A DNA stretch of 25,569 nt from contig DAVI01000037.1 in assembly GCA_002505495.1 (NCBI GenBank), forward strand, positions 1,866 to 27,434, given 5' to 3'. A program made the translations under genes and the position numbers. The notes beneath the pieces were generated by a model. The model saw only the letters and a program-made list of their open reading frames with translations. It ran no database searches and was not told the origin of the DNA. Shown piece by piece: positions 1-9,702 of the stretch (the first letter of the stretch is position 1; each line of letters begins with the position of its first letter). The DNA comes from Euryarchaeota archaeon UBA59. Its GTDB lineage: Archaea > Thermoplasmatota > Poseidoniia > Poseidoniales > Thalassarchaeaceae.

Positions 1-3000
1 CACCCGTGTTTTCGTCGCTCAACACAGCAGCGATGCCATGTGTCACGGTAACCTCGATGATGGCCTGATATGCGCCAGACGAGGCACAGATTTTCCAAGT
101 CCCCTCAGTGCTCGCCTCCCAGACGAATCCATTCGCCTGCAGATTGCTGGTCAACTCATTGCCCCAGTCAAAGCAGGAGGGCGGTTGAGTGGTCGGGCTG
201 GTGGCATCCCAGACGAACCAACGCAACATGTCAGTGGCCAACATATTCTGATTCAAATCGCGGGTTATCGGATTGAGAGCGACATTCTCATCTGCCGTCA
301 ATTGTGAGCCGTGGCCGGAGACGGTGATACTCGTCAACGGACCGGCAATGACGGTGAAAACAACCTCATCAGACATCGCTTGGGTTCCCTCGTGCATGTA
401 GATCGCTTTGACTGTCCAATCTCCAACGATGACCGCATCGAAGTCAGCATACGAGGATTCGGATTGGAAGATAAGCCAATTGCCTGCCATGGGCTCGACG
501 ATTTGCCAGCTATCCACCAGACCGGTCCATTCATTGTCGAATTGGTCGAATGCGAATGCGTTCAAAGTGACTGCACCGCCCGAAACCACGGTGGTAACCG
601 GAGTCTTGAGGCGGATTCCAATCGCCTCTCCGTGAAGAACGGAGATGACAACATGCGTCGTCACGCCCTCCAAGGTCGCCTCTACCCACTGAGTCGAAGA
701 GACCCACGGTGTCCAACGCACAGGCTCCTCAGCGTACAACGAACCGTTTGACCACAACCACGCCGATAGTGGCAAAGTCACATTCAGGCGATTGCCTTTC
801 ACGTCAATGCGGACCGTCTCGAAGGTTATCGCCCCGTCTGCCGTCAGCGAATTATTCGAGGGGTTGACCTCTAAGTCAGCGATGACACCATGTGTGGTTT
901 CAACGAGTTGAGTCGAATTGAGACCGATGCCCGTCATCAATGTGAGATTCCAGAATCCAACGGTGTAAGCGGAGTACTCACCAACAGATGAGATGGAACC
1001 ATTCTCGACACTCCAGTTGACCGAGCCCACCCTAAACGGGGTAATCGGGTTGTCGTGCGAGTCGTAGGCAGTCCAGTTGAAGTCGCGAGTTTCTCCAGCC
1101 GGCACCTGCGCGTCGCCAGCCATCACGAGATATGCCGGATTTCCTTCGGTCACTATCACTAACATGTTGATAGATTCCGTACTCCAGGTCACATTCACCC
1201 ACTGCGTACCGGTCCTCCACGGCATGTAAGTCAGGCTTCCCACCGGGGTTGTTTGCTGAGCACCCTCAGCGATTGAGCCGTTGGTCAGCGTGAAGGTCAC
1301 CGTCTCGCCGGGCACCGAGTTGCCGTTTGCGTCGAGGATGTCGACCCAGAATGAAACGGTTTGGTCAGAAGTGATTGTTGAGGCGATTGGCCCGGCTATC
1401 AAGGTGACCGGAGTGCCCGGTTGCACGATGATGATGTGGTCGACGATGACCCGCCCGAACCGCGCAGAAATCGTGACGTTTCCATTGTGGTCGGGAGTGA
1501 ACAGTCCTGAACTTGATATCGTGCCGTCGGTTGTGGTCCATTCGACTGTACCGGTGATTATGTTTGAGTCGACATCGACTAGAGTCGCGTTGAATTGCAC
1601 CGGTGTGTCAGCAATGGTGACTGACGGCCCGCTTACGGTGATGTCAACGACGCGGGTGTAGTTGAGAGTGAGGCGGGGTCGCTGCGAGGATGTTAACGAC
1701 TCGGAGTTGTCGAACGTCACCTCAAATTGAGGAATCCCTTGCGGATATGGTCCCGGAATTCCAATCAAGACCACTGAGATAGTCCCGTTGAGTGACGCTC
1801 CCAACGCGCCGCTGACATCGAAGCTGACCCAACCGATCGTAGTCGATGAGATGCTGACCGTATCGAGTAAAACCACGCCACGGTCTACGCCTGCAAGGAG
1901 GCCGCCGTTGGTGCCGCCCCAGGCATGGCCGAGTGATGCTTGGATCCAAGTCGCTTCATGCTCGGAGAAGTTACCGTTCAGCAACGCATACGCCTTAATG
2001 TCGATATAATTTGAAGTCGAGGTATCGGTACTTAAAATCCATAATTTGAGGTTCGCCGAATGCGACCTCGCATCTGCCGTCAACGGAAGTTGACCAAGGT
2101 CCAACTGGAAGATTCCGATGCAGGCGTTCTGACTGGCCGGTCCGCCATCGCACCCGGAACCAACCACAATCTGGTCCGAGCCGTGAGTTGCGGACTGGTC
2201 TCCCTCGCTGATGTAGGTGTCTTCGACCTGAGGATAATTGAAAACCTCAGCGTCCCCACCCTCCTGATATTCTGCACTCCAAATGTTGTTGCCGAGAACC
2301 GAGGTGTCGGGATCACCGATGGCGAACGACCTAGTGCTTGAGCGAGGCCCGAGCACTGAGCCGTTGATGGCCTGTACATTCCAGTAGTAAGCCTCACCTG
2401 CCGCCATATCCCAAGCGGGAGTGAAGTTGCCCTGTCCGAAACTCCCAATCGAGGAACTCGCATTCCAAGAGAAGACGGTGTTAGTGACGGTGCCGTTGAA
2501 GAGCGTCAGAATGTAGCCGGTGGTTCCAGCGTCATACTGCCAAGTCAGGGTTGGTCGAACCGGAGACTCCAGCAGGAAGTCGTCGTATTCATCCACCGCG
2601 TAGAGCACCTGTTGATCCTGTGGGAAAATCTGAACCGGAGTCGCCGGCGGAGATGTCCCGTTGAGATTGTCGATGTAGCCAATCACCAGTTGTGGCCTAT
2701 ATTGAGAACCTGTGCTCTCAGACGAGGAGAACTGAAGGTAGCCGGTCCAGTTGGCCTTCAATGCTATCGACACGATGCCGTTGTATCCCGCCGACTGGAT
2801 TAGTGGTGTGACATCCCAATCATACCAAACACCGCCGAAGCCGCTTGCAGGGAGGCTCACGGATGAGGCGGCCGTTCCATTGCAGTTGTTAACAACCGAG
2901 AAGGAACTCCAAGTGTCGGACTCAGAGAATGAGGAACACTCGTGAACCGTGACCGTCGGGTTTCCAGACTGTGAATAGCCAACACGGTACATCTTCAGCG

Positions 3001-6000
3001 AGACTGTGGTTGCCAACATAGACGATGGGAACGGCAATTCTCCAAGGTCAAACTGAATGAGTGACACCGACTCCTGACCCGCCTGGAATGGACTTGCGCC
3101 TACAACGAGAGTGTTGTTGCTGCCCTGACTCACAGAGGTACCTGCACCAGGAGTCGAATCGACCCAAGTGTCCGGAACGGAAGGCAGCATCCCACTCTGT
3201 ACGAAGACTGAGCCTCGGTACAATGTGACCGTATGGTTGCCAAGGCCGTCGTCACTGCCTTGGTCGGCGGGGACACGGAACATTCCACCTCGGGTCCAAT
3301 TTCCGAACATGTCGCCAACTACGGCTCTGACACGCCAATCGAAGTAGCGATCACCCCAATCGGTGCCACTAGGCAAGTCACTGGGATTTGACAGCGTGTA
3401 GGAGAGGGGCGCACCGGAGAAGCTGCCCGCGTAGGAGTTGGAATCACCCGAGTCGAGGCGACGAGTTTCGTCAGGGTCGAAGTTTCCATCCTCACTCAAC
3501 TCCAACTGCCATGAAGTGACATTCGATGGTGAAGGGTGTGCCCACTGTAGAGTCACCGGGTCACGGCCGGTCGGCCGAGGCTCCGCCGCTTGCCAAAGAG
3601 TCGAAGTGTTCGCGGGGATTGGCGAGGTGGCATCAGCAGGAAGCCACTGCGTGCCAATGCGGTGGGTGATGTTGAGAACCGGTCTCAGCGACGGATACAC
3701 AGAGTATTCCGAACTGTAGAACTGTTTGATGAGAGAAGTTCCAGCCTGTGCGGTGAAGTGAAGCAAAACGGTGTCGTCACCGCGTAATCTCGCTGACTGG
3801 ACGAGTTGAGTGATGTTCCAACCATACCAGCCGACTCCAGAGACGATGACCTCGTCAATGATGCCACCCGACATGGGGTTAGGCCAAGTCTGGTTGATTG
3901 CCGGACGATTGAAGGTCGTCTGCATCTCGGTGAAGTCGACCGCCAAGGCAGACACCGCGATATCAAGAGGTGTAGATGAGGGTCCACCGCAGCCTGTGCA
4001 ATGGAGTTCGAGTGAGGCATCAACAACCTCCCAAGGCTCTGGTACGGGGATGCTTGAGATGTTGACACGCATCACGCTGGTAGAGCGGTAAAGGGTGCTG
4101 AAGGTAGATGGGCTCCTACCTACTGACAAGGTTTGGGAATTTCCAGTGTTGCTGTTCTGTGAGTAGGAGTTGAGCATCGCATCGGCAAACGAGATGGGCA
4201 GGTAGAGCCGGCTTACCGCCGAGCCCTCCTGAGCCCGCAGACGACCATCTGTCGAGTTGATTTCCCAGCCGATGGTGTTCGGGACATCGAAATTGTACGA
4301 ACTACTGCGCGGTCCATACATGTCATCCTTGATCGTCTGAACGAACCATCTCTGCCTTGAATCGAGGGAGAATGAGGCCGGAGGTGTCCAAGTCATGTTT
4401 GTGACATCGAATCCACTGTCGGTTCGACTGTCGTGGATGATGTAGCCATCGCGCACGTCATTGCTGTTGTTCTGGAGGATGACTCGCCAATCGTCAACCG
4501 AAGATGGTGAGTTGTGATTCCAACTTAACACCGGTTGTTGCTCAGACTCGAGAGCGTGTCCGCTCAAGTCCCATGTGATGTTGTTCATGGATGGGGTGAG
4601 TGGCCAAGCCGCCGTACTGGAGGATGAGCCAGTACCGTTCCGGTACCAGACCTTGAGGAAGGGGCGACTGCTAGCCCACGTGTAGTCTGCAGAGTAGAAC
4701 AGCGCCTCAGCAAAGAGATTGGTGTCTGAGCGCAGGCTCATGTTCACTCGACTCTGTCCATCTGCAAGCGCGGCGTGTACGATCTCCGTCACATTCAACC
4801 GGAACCAACTCGATGAAACCGGGCTCCCGATGTCAACAAGCGGCCCGACATCGTTGCTGCCGATACCGCCTGCCTGCGACCAGTTGGTCGTCGAGTTGTT
4901 GCTCATGTCGCCATCCCAAGAAACACCGTTAGCGGCATCGGTCCAGTTCCTCGTACTGTGGTGTACTGAGACACGAGGCGGCATACCGCCGGATGAGGCG
5001 TTCACAGTGAACGGCCACAAACTCAACTGCGCCCCAACAATGCGAGAATTCGCCGGCTGCGGCAATTCGCTGAGTGGGAACGAGAGCAGCGCCACCTTCG
5101 GACAATCAGAGGAATCGCAGCCGACTACGAGGTGACTGGAGGTTGAGTGCGTGTCATTGCTGTTTGTACCTCCCATCACCCAGGTATCGGGAACGTTCGG
5201 AATGTTCTGGGTGGGCACCGCGTCTCCGGGACGAATCACGATGTAGGAGTTGTCAGCGTCTAGTGAGCCGCTCTCAATGTTCGGCACCACGAAATCGGCA
5301 ATCGTCGACCAGTTTCCAAGTTGGTTTGTCTGTGAGGCTCCGCGAGCGCGCCAGAACCAGACTTGGCCGGTGGAGAGATCGCTTGAGGGGGTGTAAGTCA
5401 TGTTGGTGACATCGAAATCGTTGATTTGGACCCATGAGCGGGCGATACTGTAGTCGTTAGAGTTGAAGGTTGAGGTGGTGTCCAGCTCCACGACCCAGCC
5501 GTTAGCAGAAATTGGTCCGCTGTGGTTCCATGAGAGCGTTGGCCGCTTCTCTGGGGCAATCAGCATGCCGCTGGTAACCGACCATGCGCCGTTCACCAGT
5601 GCGACCGGAGTAGGTGGGTCCGGGACTTCCATCGAGCCGGGTGAATATCTGATGACCAGTTCGGGATAATCCGCAGCACTCGCCGCATTCTCCTTGTCAT
5701 ACATCACCGCTTGACCGCTACCCGAGCCTACGAGCAGGAGGTCAACGGGCACATTCCAGCGCATCGAGTTCTGAATCGCCACGGTGACATTCCAAGTTGC
5801 CCAGTTGGTAGATTGCGAAATCGTGGAAGAGTCGAGCAGCTGACCTCTGTCGGGGCCCGAAGCTCCGAACCCGGTCCAGTTGTTGTTGTTGTCGTAGTTC
5901 TCCCAAGTCGCCTCGTCCTCCTTCCATCGATGGTTGATCATCTCGTAGACCGAAGCCGACACCGAGCCGGAGACATAGGACGCCTTGAGACGGAGCTCAA

Positions 6001-8281
6001 CATCTGTGACCGCAAGCCCCGGTGGCAGAATGTGGCTTCTGATATCACAGCCAACCAGTGAATATTGGCTGTTGGTGATGGAAAGTTCGCCAGCATCGTT
6101 GTTCGTATTCGGACCAAGGCTGTCGATGTAGGTGTCACCACAGTATGGCACGGCCATCGAGTTTGAGGCGTTGGAGTGACGTACTCGAATCTCCCAAGTG
6201 TTGTTGGAGACCCAGGTTGAATTGATGGTTGAGGCGAAGAAACCGCGGGTTGTATCGTAGTCTCCCCAGTCGCCATCTTCGACCCAGCGAACTCGCCAGT
6301 AGTAGTCCTCGCCGTAGTCAACACCCCAGGAGGAAGGTACCGTGAAAGTGCCCGCACTGGTGTTGATTCCGCTGCTCGTGTCGCGGCTGTCAACCCTGTA
6401 GAGTGGCCCTTCAGTAAATGCCTCGTCAGAGGCGAACTCGATTCTCACGTCGTCGGTTGTGTGGCCGGTTGTGGACCAGTTCAACGTCGGAGTCAAGTCG
6501 GCGGTGATGTTGTTGCCGTTGACGATGCTCCAGACTCCCTGTCCATCCAATGGGGATTGAACGGTCACCGTGTCACTCGGTCCATTACCGTCGCCCCAAG
6601 CGTAGGTGATGACCATGGTCGGCCGGTAGGTGTATGCCTCCTCTTCGCTACCCGCGAACCGCACCCATTCGTTGTTGGCTCCCGCACCTTGAAGGACAAA
6701 TGAGATTCCATCCGTTGGACTTTGACCCAATAGGTGGGTCTTACGCATGTATTCTTGAACAGCATATGTCACATCGAAATTGAAGGTGGGGCCGCTCTTG
6801 TTTCCGTTCTGGACGTCGAGAGAAGGTCCGAAGAGATCAAACAGCCCTTTACCAGCATTGGTTGAAGCCCATGAGAGGTTGTCCGATGAGTTGTCCCAAC
6901 TCGCCGTCTTCTCACTCCAATCGGTATCACCGAACTGGTGGATGCTAATCCAGGCATCACCCTGTTTGTCGGTTCGTCGCATCTTCATGTAGGCGCTGAG
7001 AATACTGGCGTTGGAGTGAAGTCCGGTGTCGGGGATGTCGACCTGCATTAGCACAATCATGTCGTCTCGTGAGGTGTTGTTGGAGTTGCCAATCCACATG
7101 TTCTCCTCGGCACCGCCCGAGACATTGGAACTTCCCGACCTGAGCCATGCATCGTGCACAGTTCCTCGGCTCATGTTGAGTGTGTCCCTGTACATGTCGA
7201 AGGTCGCGCTGCCGTTGGCGTTGTTGGTCACATCGTGAGAAGGAACTAGGAAGTAGCCATATTGCCAAGCAGACAACTGGTCTGATTGTGTCGAACGCAT
7301 CCTCCAATTACCAACCATCCCCTCATCGAGGCTAGAACCAGACGGAACTGTGAAACTGCCACTCGCACCGGAGAGAGAGAAGCCGCTTCCGCCCCAAGAG
7401 TTGAAGAGCCATCCACTGTCATTTTCTGAACGGAAGTCCTCTGAGCGTGAAACCTGTAGTTCAACTCCGGAACCATTGTGGTTGGTCCAAGTCATGGTGG
7501 GAGTTGTATCCGCATTCAACAACATTGAATTCTGCATTGAGACGAAACCATCTGCCGGAGTGGCAAGAGAGACCGCAGCCCCAGTTGAGGGTGGCGGGGT
7601 ATCGTAGGTAATCGACAACGATGGTCTCTTGGTTGTAGTTGGATGCTCGCTGCTGGCAAAAATGAACATGCCCATCCCAGACAAGGAAACGATGACATCC
7701 ATGTACGCACTGTGTGAGGCAAGTGTTTGCTGAGCAAGCGCAGTGACATTGATGGTCACCGAAGTCGAGGATGATGAAATCGATGAACGAGGCTCCCATG
7801 GGTCATGATCAGTGTCGCCTGAAGCACCCGGACCCTGCCAAGTTGTGTTGTGGGTTCGATTGAACCATGTCGCATTGGCCTCGTCGTAACCGCCATTCAA
7901 CATGGCAGCATAGACATGAGTACCGCCTTGGGTCAAGACATAAGTGGTGTATAGCGTCAGTGAGGCGCTCTGAATCGATCCTGCGACAGGCACGAAGCCG
8001 CCAGTCACGTTGCTCAAGATGGGGAATGTGAACAGCATGTTTGTCTCGACATCGTTGATGAAACTGAGATTCAGATTGGCGGCGCTGCCATACGTGGAGC
8101 TTTGAGCACTCCCATTCAACATCGTATCCTCTGTTGCAGTGCTCGTGTTCGTGGTCCAACTAGGCCCCCTCTCAAATTCCAATTCTGGGCCCACTAAAAC
8201 CGCTGACCATGGCATCAAAATCATCGTCAACACCATGACCAAAGCGATAGTGACCTTTCTGTTCACTTGACCGTCCCCCAT
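1..8281 (-). CDS. Giant exported modular surface protein, partial (C-terminus beyond left edge)
   Basis: An open minus-strand frame runs from an ATG at 8281 to the window edge, giving 2760 codons without a stop. I translated it by eye and checked the frame at several points. Residues about 7-27 form a hydrophobic signal sequence or anchor after a basic N-terminus (VNRKVTIALVMVLTMILMP). Seven module pairs follow, each a DNRLRE-like beta-sandwich (the family also called CBM96) plus a fibronectin-III-like domain. The DNRLRE cores show DTY/DTW near the start, a W-E-ATW-W motif in the middle and RPxLxIxY at the end. The FnIII units show RPTLxW and YxWRVR. From about residue 2210 onward at least six Ig-like (Big-type) domains follow. 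NxS/T sequons are very frequent. The start is supported by a GGTGAT site 4 nt upstream. Likely role: a cell-surface adhesin or carbohydrate-binding protein, inferred from domain type. No catalytic domain is visible in the part present. Confidence 0.85.
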   Translation of the reverse strand, partial: MGDGQVNRKVTIALVMVLTMILMPWSAVLVGPELEFERGPSWTTNTSTATEDTMLNGSAQSSTYGSAANLNLSFINDVETNMLFTFPILSNVTGGFVPVAGSIQSASLTLYTTYVLTQGGTHVYAAMLNGGYDEANATWFNRTHNTTWQGPGASGDTDHDPWEPRSSISSSSTSVTINVTALAQQTLASHSAYMDVIVSLSGMGMFIFASSEHPTTTKRPSLSITYDTPPPSTGAAVSLATPADGFVSMQNSMLLNADTTPTMTWTNHNGSGVELQVSRSEDFRSENDSGWLFNSWGGSGFSLSGASGSFTVPSGSSLDEGMVGNWRMRSTQSDQLSAWQYGYFLVPSHDVTNNANGSATFDMYRDTLNMSRGTVHDAWLRSGSSNVSGGAEENMWIGNSNNTSRDDMIVLMQVDIPDTGLHSNASILSAYMKMRRTDKQGDAWISIHQFGDTDWSEKTASWDNSSDNLSWASTNAGKGLFDLFGPSLDVQNGNKSGPTFNFDVTYAVQEYMRKTHLLGQSPTDGISFVLQGAGANNEWVRFAGSEEEAYTYRPTMVITYAWGDGNGPSDTVTVQSPLDGQGVWSIVNGNNITADLTPTLNWSTTGHTTDDVRIEFASDEAFTEGPLYRVDSRDTSSGINTSAGTFTVPSSWGVDYGEDYYWRVRWVEDGDWGDYDTTRGFFASTINSTWVSNNTWEIRVRHSNASNSMAVPYCGDTYIDSLGPNTNNDAGELSITNSQYSLVGCDIRSHILPPGLAVTDVELRLKASYVSGSVSASVYEMINHRWKEDEATWENYDNNNNWTGFGASGPDRGQLLDSSTISQSTNWATWNVTVAIQNSMRWNVPVDLLLVGSGSGQAVMYDKENAASAADYPELVIRYSPGSMEVPDPPTPVALVNGAWSVTSGMLIAPEKRPTLSWNHSGPISANGWVVELDTTSTFNSNDYSIARSWVQINDFDVTNMTYTPSSDLSTGQVWFWRARGASQTNQLGNWSTIADFVVPNIESGSLDADNSYIVIRPGDAVPTQNIPNVPDTWVMGGTNSNDTHSTSSHLVVGCDSSDCPKVALLSFPLSELPQPANSRIVGAQLSLWPFTVNASSGGMPPRVSVHHSTRNWTDAANGVSWDGDMSNNSTTNWSQAGGIGSNDVGPLVDIGSPVSSSWFRLNVTEIVHAALADGQSRVNMSLRSDTNLFAEALFYSADYTWASSRPFLKVWYRNGTGSSSSTAAWPLTPSMNNITWDLSGHALESEQQPVLSWNHNSPSSVDDWRVILQNNSNDVRDGYIIHDSRTDSGFDVTNMTWTPPASFSLDSRQRWFVQTIKDDMYGPRSSSYNFDVPNTIGWEINSTDGRLRAQEGSAVSRLYLPISFADAMLNSYSQNSNTGNSQTLSVGRSPSTFSTLYRSTSVMRVNISSIPVPEPWEVVDASLELHCTGCGGPSSTPLDIAVSALAVDFTEMQTTFNRPAINQTWPNPMSGGIIDEVIVSGVGWYGWNITQLVQSARLRGDDTVLLHFTAQAGTSLIKQFYSSEYSVYPSLRPVLNITHRIGTQWLPADATSPIPANTSTLWQAAEPRPTGRDPVTLQWAHPSPSNVTSWQLELSEDGNFDPDETRRLDSGDSNSYAGSFSGAPLSYTLSNPSDLPSGTDWGDRYFDWRVRAVVGDMFGNWTRGGMFRVPADQGSDDGLGNHTVTLYRGSVFVQSGMLPSVPDTWVDSTPGAGTSVSQGSNNTLVVGASPFQAGQESVSLIQFDLGELPFPSSMLATTVSLKMYRVGYSQSGNPTVTVHECSSFSESDTWSSFSVVNNCNGTAASSVSLPASGFGGVWYDWDVTPLIQSAGYNGIVSIALKANWTGYLQFSSSESTGSQYRPQLVIGYIDNLNGTSPPATPVQIFPQDQQVLYAVDEYDDFLLESPVRPTLTWQYDAGTTGYILTLFNGTVTNTVFSWNASSSIGSFGQGNFTPAWDMAAGEAYYWNVQAINGSVLGPRSSTRSFAIGDPDTSVLGNNIWSAEYQEGGDAEVFNYPQVEDTYISEGDQSATHGSDQIVVGSGCDGGPASQNACIGIFQLDLGQLPLTADARSHSANLKLWILSTDTSTSNYIDIKAYALLNGNFSEHEATWIQASLGHAWGGTNGGLLAGVDRGVVLLDTVSISSTTIGWVSFDVSGALGASLNGTISVVLIGIPGPYPQGIPQFEVTFDNSESLTSSQRPRLTLNYTRVVDITVSGPSVTIADTPVQFNATLVDVDSNIITGTVEWTTTDGTISSSGLFTPDHNGNVTISARFGRVIVDHIIIVQPGTPVTLIAGPIASTITSDQTVSFWVDILDANGNSVPGETVTFTLTNGSIAEGAQQTTPVGSLTYMPWRTGTQWVNVTWSTESINMLVIVTEGNPAYLVMAGDAQVPAGETRDFNWTAYDSHDNPITPFRVGSVNWSVENGSISSVGEYSAYTVGFWNLTLMTGIGLNSTQLVETTHGVIADLEVNPSNNSLTADGAITFETVRIDVKGNRLNVTLPLSAWLWSNGSLYAEEPVRWTPWVSSTQWVEATLEGVTTHVVISVLHGEAIGIRLKTPVTTVVSGGAVTLNAFAFDQFDNEWTGLVDSWQIVEPMAGNWLIFQSESSYADFDAVIVGDWTVKAIYMHEGTQAMSDEVVFTVIAGPLTSITVSGHGSQLTADENVALNPITRDLNQNMLATDMLRWFVWDATSPTTQPPSCFDWGNELTSNLQANGFVWEASTEGTWKICASSGAYQAIIEVTVTHGIAAVLSDENTG
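1655..8160 (-). repeat. Seven-fold DNRLRE + FnIII-like module array within the giant protein
   Basis: Seven divergent copies of a roughly 300-residue unit are encoded in tandem. Approximate DNRLRE spans are 8160-7605, 7232-6600, 6210-5640, 5265-4640, 4280-3655, 3265-2670 and 2305-1655. FnIII-like linkers lie at 7590-7245, 6590-6215, 5630-5270, 4615-4280, 3645-3270 and 2670-2310. The first six DNRLRE units are each followed by an FnIII unit; the seventh leads into the Ig-like series. Similarity is at the protein level (EDEATW, EHEATW, DEANATW, YRPTMVI, YRPQLVI). I see no long identical DNA repeats, so the duplications are old. Confidence 0.75.
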
Positions 8282-8285
8282 GTCA

Positions 8286-8292
8286 ATCACCC
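8286..8292 (-). promoter_or_regulatory. Shine-Dalgarno site of the giant surface-protein gene
   Basis: Read on the minus strand this is GGGTGAT, ending 4 nt before the ATG at 8281. GGTGAT is complementary to the 3' end of archaeal 16S rRNA. It supports 8281 as the start over the in-frame ATGs inside the signal sequence. Confidence 0.55.
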
Positions 8293-8362
8293 TTCGGGGA
8301 GAGCGTGACAGCCTTAACCGCTTTCGGCCCCGGGACCCTACTCCGTAGTGTCCCGTCGCATT

Positions 8363-8380
8363 TCCTCTAGAATGAGAGGA
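8363..8380. repeat. Short inverted repeat in the divergent rfcS / surface-protein intergenic region
   Basis: TCCTCT and AGAGGA form a perfect 6-bp inverted repeat around a 6-nt centre. It lies in the 156-bp region (8282-8437) between the minus-strand surface-protein gene and the plus-strand rfcS. It could be an operator for either divergent promoter or chance. No convincing TATA box was identified here; AT-richer sequence at 8388-8402 is the best candidate for rfcS. Confidence 0.3.
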
Positions 8381-8437
8381 GGTTAGCGTCAAAATGGTTA
8401 TTGGCGGCCGTCCGAGTGAACCCTTCGGTTGCAATAG

Positions 8438-9394
8438 ATGAGCGCGATGTGGGTTGAGAAACATCGACCAAGAACGGTCGTTGAGATTCGTGGCCAAGCG
8501 GCAGTGGTCGATAGACTGCGAACCTATGCCGAACAGGGCACCTTCCCACACCTGCTCTTCGCTGGACCACCCGGGACGGGAAAGACAACCGCCGCTCTCG
8601 CCCTCACCAGAGACATCTTCGGGGAAACCTTCAGAGACAACACCTTGGAGATGAATGCAAGCGATGAAAGAGGCTTGGAGAGCGTCCGCAAAAAGGTGAA
8701 GCAATTTGCACGCGCCAGCCCGCTCGGCGGAGCCACTTTCAAGGTGATTTTTCTCGATGAGGCAGACGCCTTGACAGCTGACGCTCAAGGGGCGTTGCGA
8801 CGCATCATGGAACAGTACTCCCAAACCTGTCGATTCATCCTCTCGTGCAACTATTCGAGCAAGGTGATCGAACCCATCCAGTCCCGCTGCGCAGTCTTCC
8901 GATTTCGACCGTTGGCAGACGACCAGATTCATAGTCAAATAATGGCTATCGCAGAAGAGGAAAAAGTCACCTTGGAGAAAGACGCTGCTGAGGCCATCGT
9001 GCATGTCAGTCTTGGCGACATGAGGAAGGCGATTACCGCACTCCAAGTTGCCGCCTCACTCGACCCACACATCACCCGCGCGCTCATCTACGAAACCACT
9101 GCAACCGCCCCTCCCGAGGAGTTGCACGCCTTCCTTCTCTCCTGCAAGAGAGATGGCTTCCATCCGGCTCGCCGACGGCTACAGGAATTGTTGGACATAT
9201 ACGGACTCGCGGGTACCGATTTCGTGAATCAACTGCATCGCGCCATGTATGATGCAGAATTTCTTGAGGAGAACCAGAAGTTGAGCCTTACCGAGATGCT
9301 GGCCGAGGTCGATTTCAGGCTGGTCGAGGGTGGTGGGGAAGCGCTGCAACTCGATGCGATGTGCAGTTCAATCTGCAGAAACCTCGCTGACTGA
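8438..9394 (+). CDS. rfcS: Replication factor C small subunit (clamp loader)
   Basis: AAA+ ATPase of the archaeal clamp loader, which opens the PCNA ring and loads it at primer-template junctions together with RfcL. At 318 aa it has the usual family length. It shows the N-terminal WVEKHRP box (residues 5-11), Walker A GPPGTGKT (43-50), Walker B FLDEAD (105-110), sensor-1 Asn (about 138) and the SRC arginine-finger motif (149-151). The C-terminal collar follows. The alternative start at 8447 gives MWVEKHRP, which is closer to many homologues. No clear Shine-Dalgarno sequence precedes either, so a leaderless transcript is possible. rfcL is not in the window. Confidence 0.96.
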   Translation: MSAMWVEKHRPRTVVEIRGQAAVVDRLRTYAEQGTFPHLLFAGPPGTGKTTAALALTRDIFGETFRDNTLEMNASDERGLESVRKKVKQFARASPLGGATFKVIFLDEADALTADAQGALRRIMEQYSQTCRFILSCNYSSKVIEPIQSRCAVFRFRPLADDQIHSQIMAIAEEEKVTLEKDAAEAIVHVSLGDMRKAITALQVAASLDPHITRALIYETTATAPPEELHAFLLSCKRDGFHPARRRLQELLDIYGLAGTDFVNQLHRAMYDAEFLEENQKLSLTEMLAEVDFRLVEGGGEALQLDAMCSSICRNLAD

Positions 9395-9483
9395 ACATCC
9401 TTCGACATTGCCGTTGTTCACTTTCAGTTTCAGTTGGGCGGGCGGAGCGAACCGTAGTGGTGTTGCCCGCACCGAATAGCATC

Positions 9484-9678
9484 ATGGAGATGCACACAGA
9501 CCCACTGATGCTCGGAGACCTTCTGGCTTACACGCCAGTTGCAGGAATCGTCAGAAGATGGCGGGCCGATCGGGTGCACGAGAACACCAAGGTCGAACAG
9601 CTGCGAAGTAAGATCCGACCTATTCTCGCTGCCATTCGAAGAGAACATCCAGACCTATTTCAGCCAGCGTGGGTGTAA
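9484..9678 (+). CDS. Small protein of unknown function
   Basis: A 64-aa ORF starting MEMHTDPLML and ending QPAWV. The frame can be extended upstream to a GTG at 9457 (73 aa), but I prefer the ATG. The sequence is soluble and mostly helical, with a basic stretch (RRWRADR) and a Lys/Arg-rich helix near the C-terminus. I recognise no family. It lies about 90 bp downstream of rfcS on the same strand and converges on the membrane-protein gene with a 24-bp gap. It fills an otherwise empty interval, which favours a real gene, but its short length limits confidence. Confidence 0.5.
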   Translation: MEMHTDPLMLGDLLAYTPVAGIVRRWRADRVHENTKVEQLRSKIRPILAAIRREHPDLFQPAWV

Positions 9679-9702
9679 TGCTAAACTGAATGGGCGCCCC
9701 AT

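Noticed and set aside
38..8159. Numerous frames of 60-150 aa on both strands across the giant gene
   Set aside because: One continuous minus-strand frame with repeated domain motifs covers the whole interval, so these are shadows.
9395..9483. Possible rfcS terminator in the pyrimidine-rich stretch with a TTTCAG direct repeat
   Set aside because: No continuous T-tract and no hairpin, so a terminator cannot be supported.
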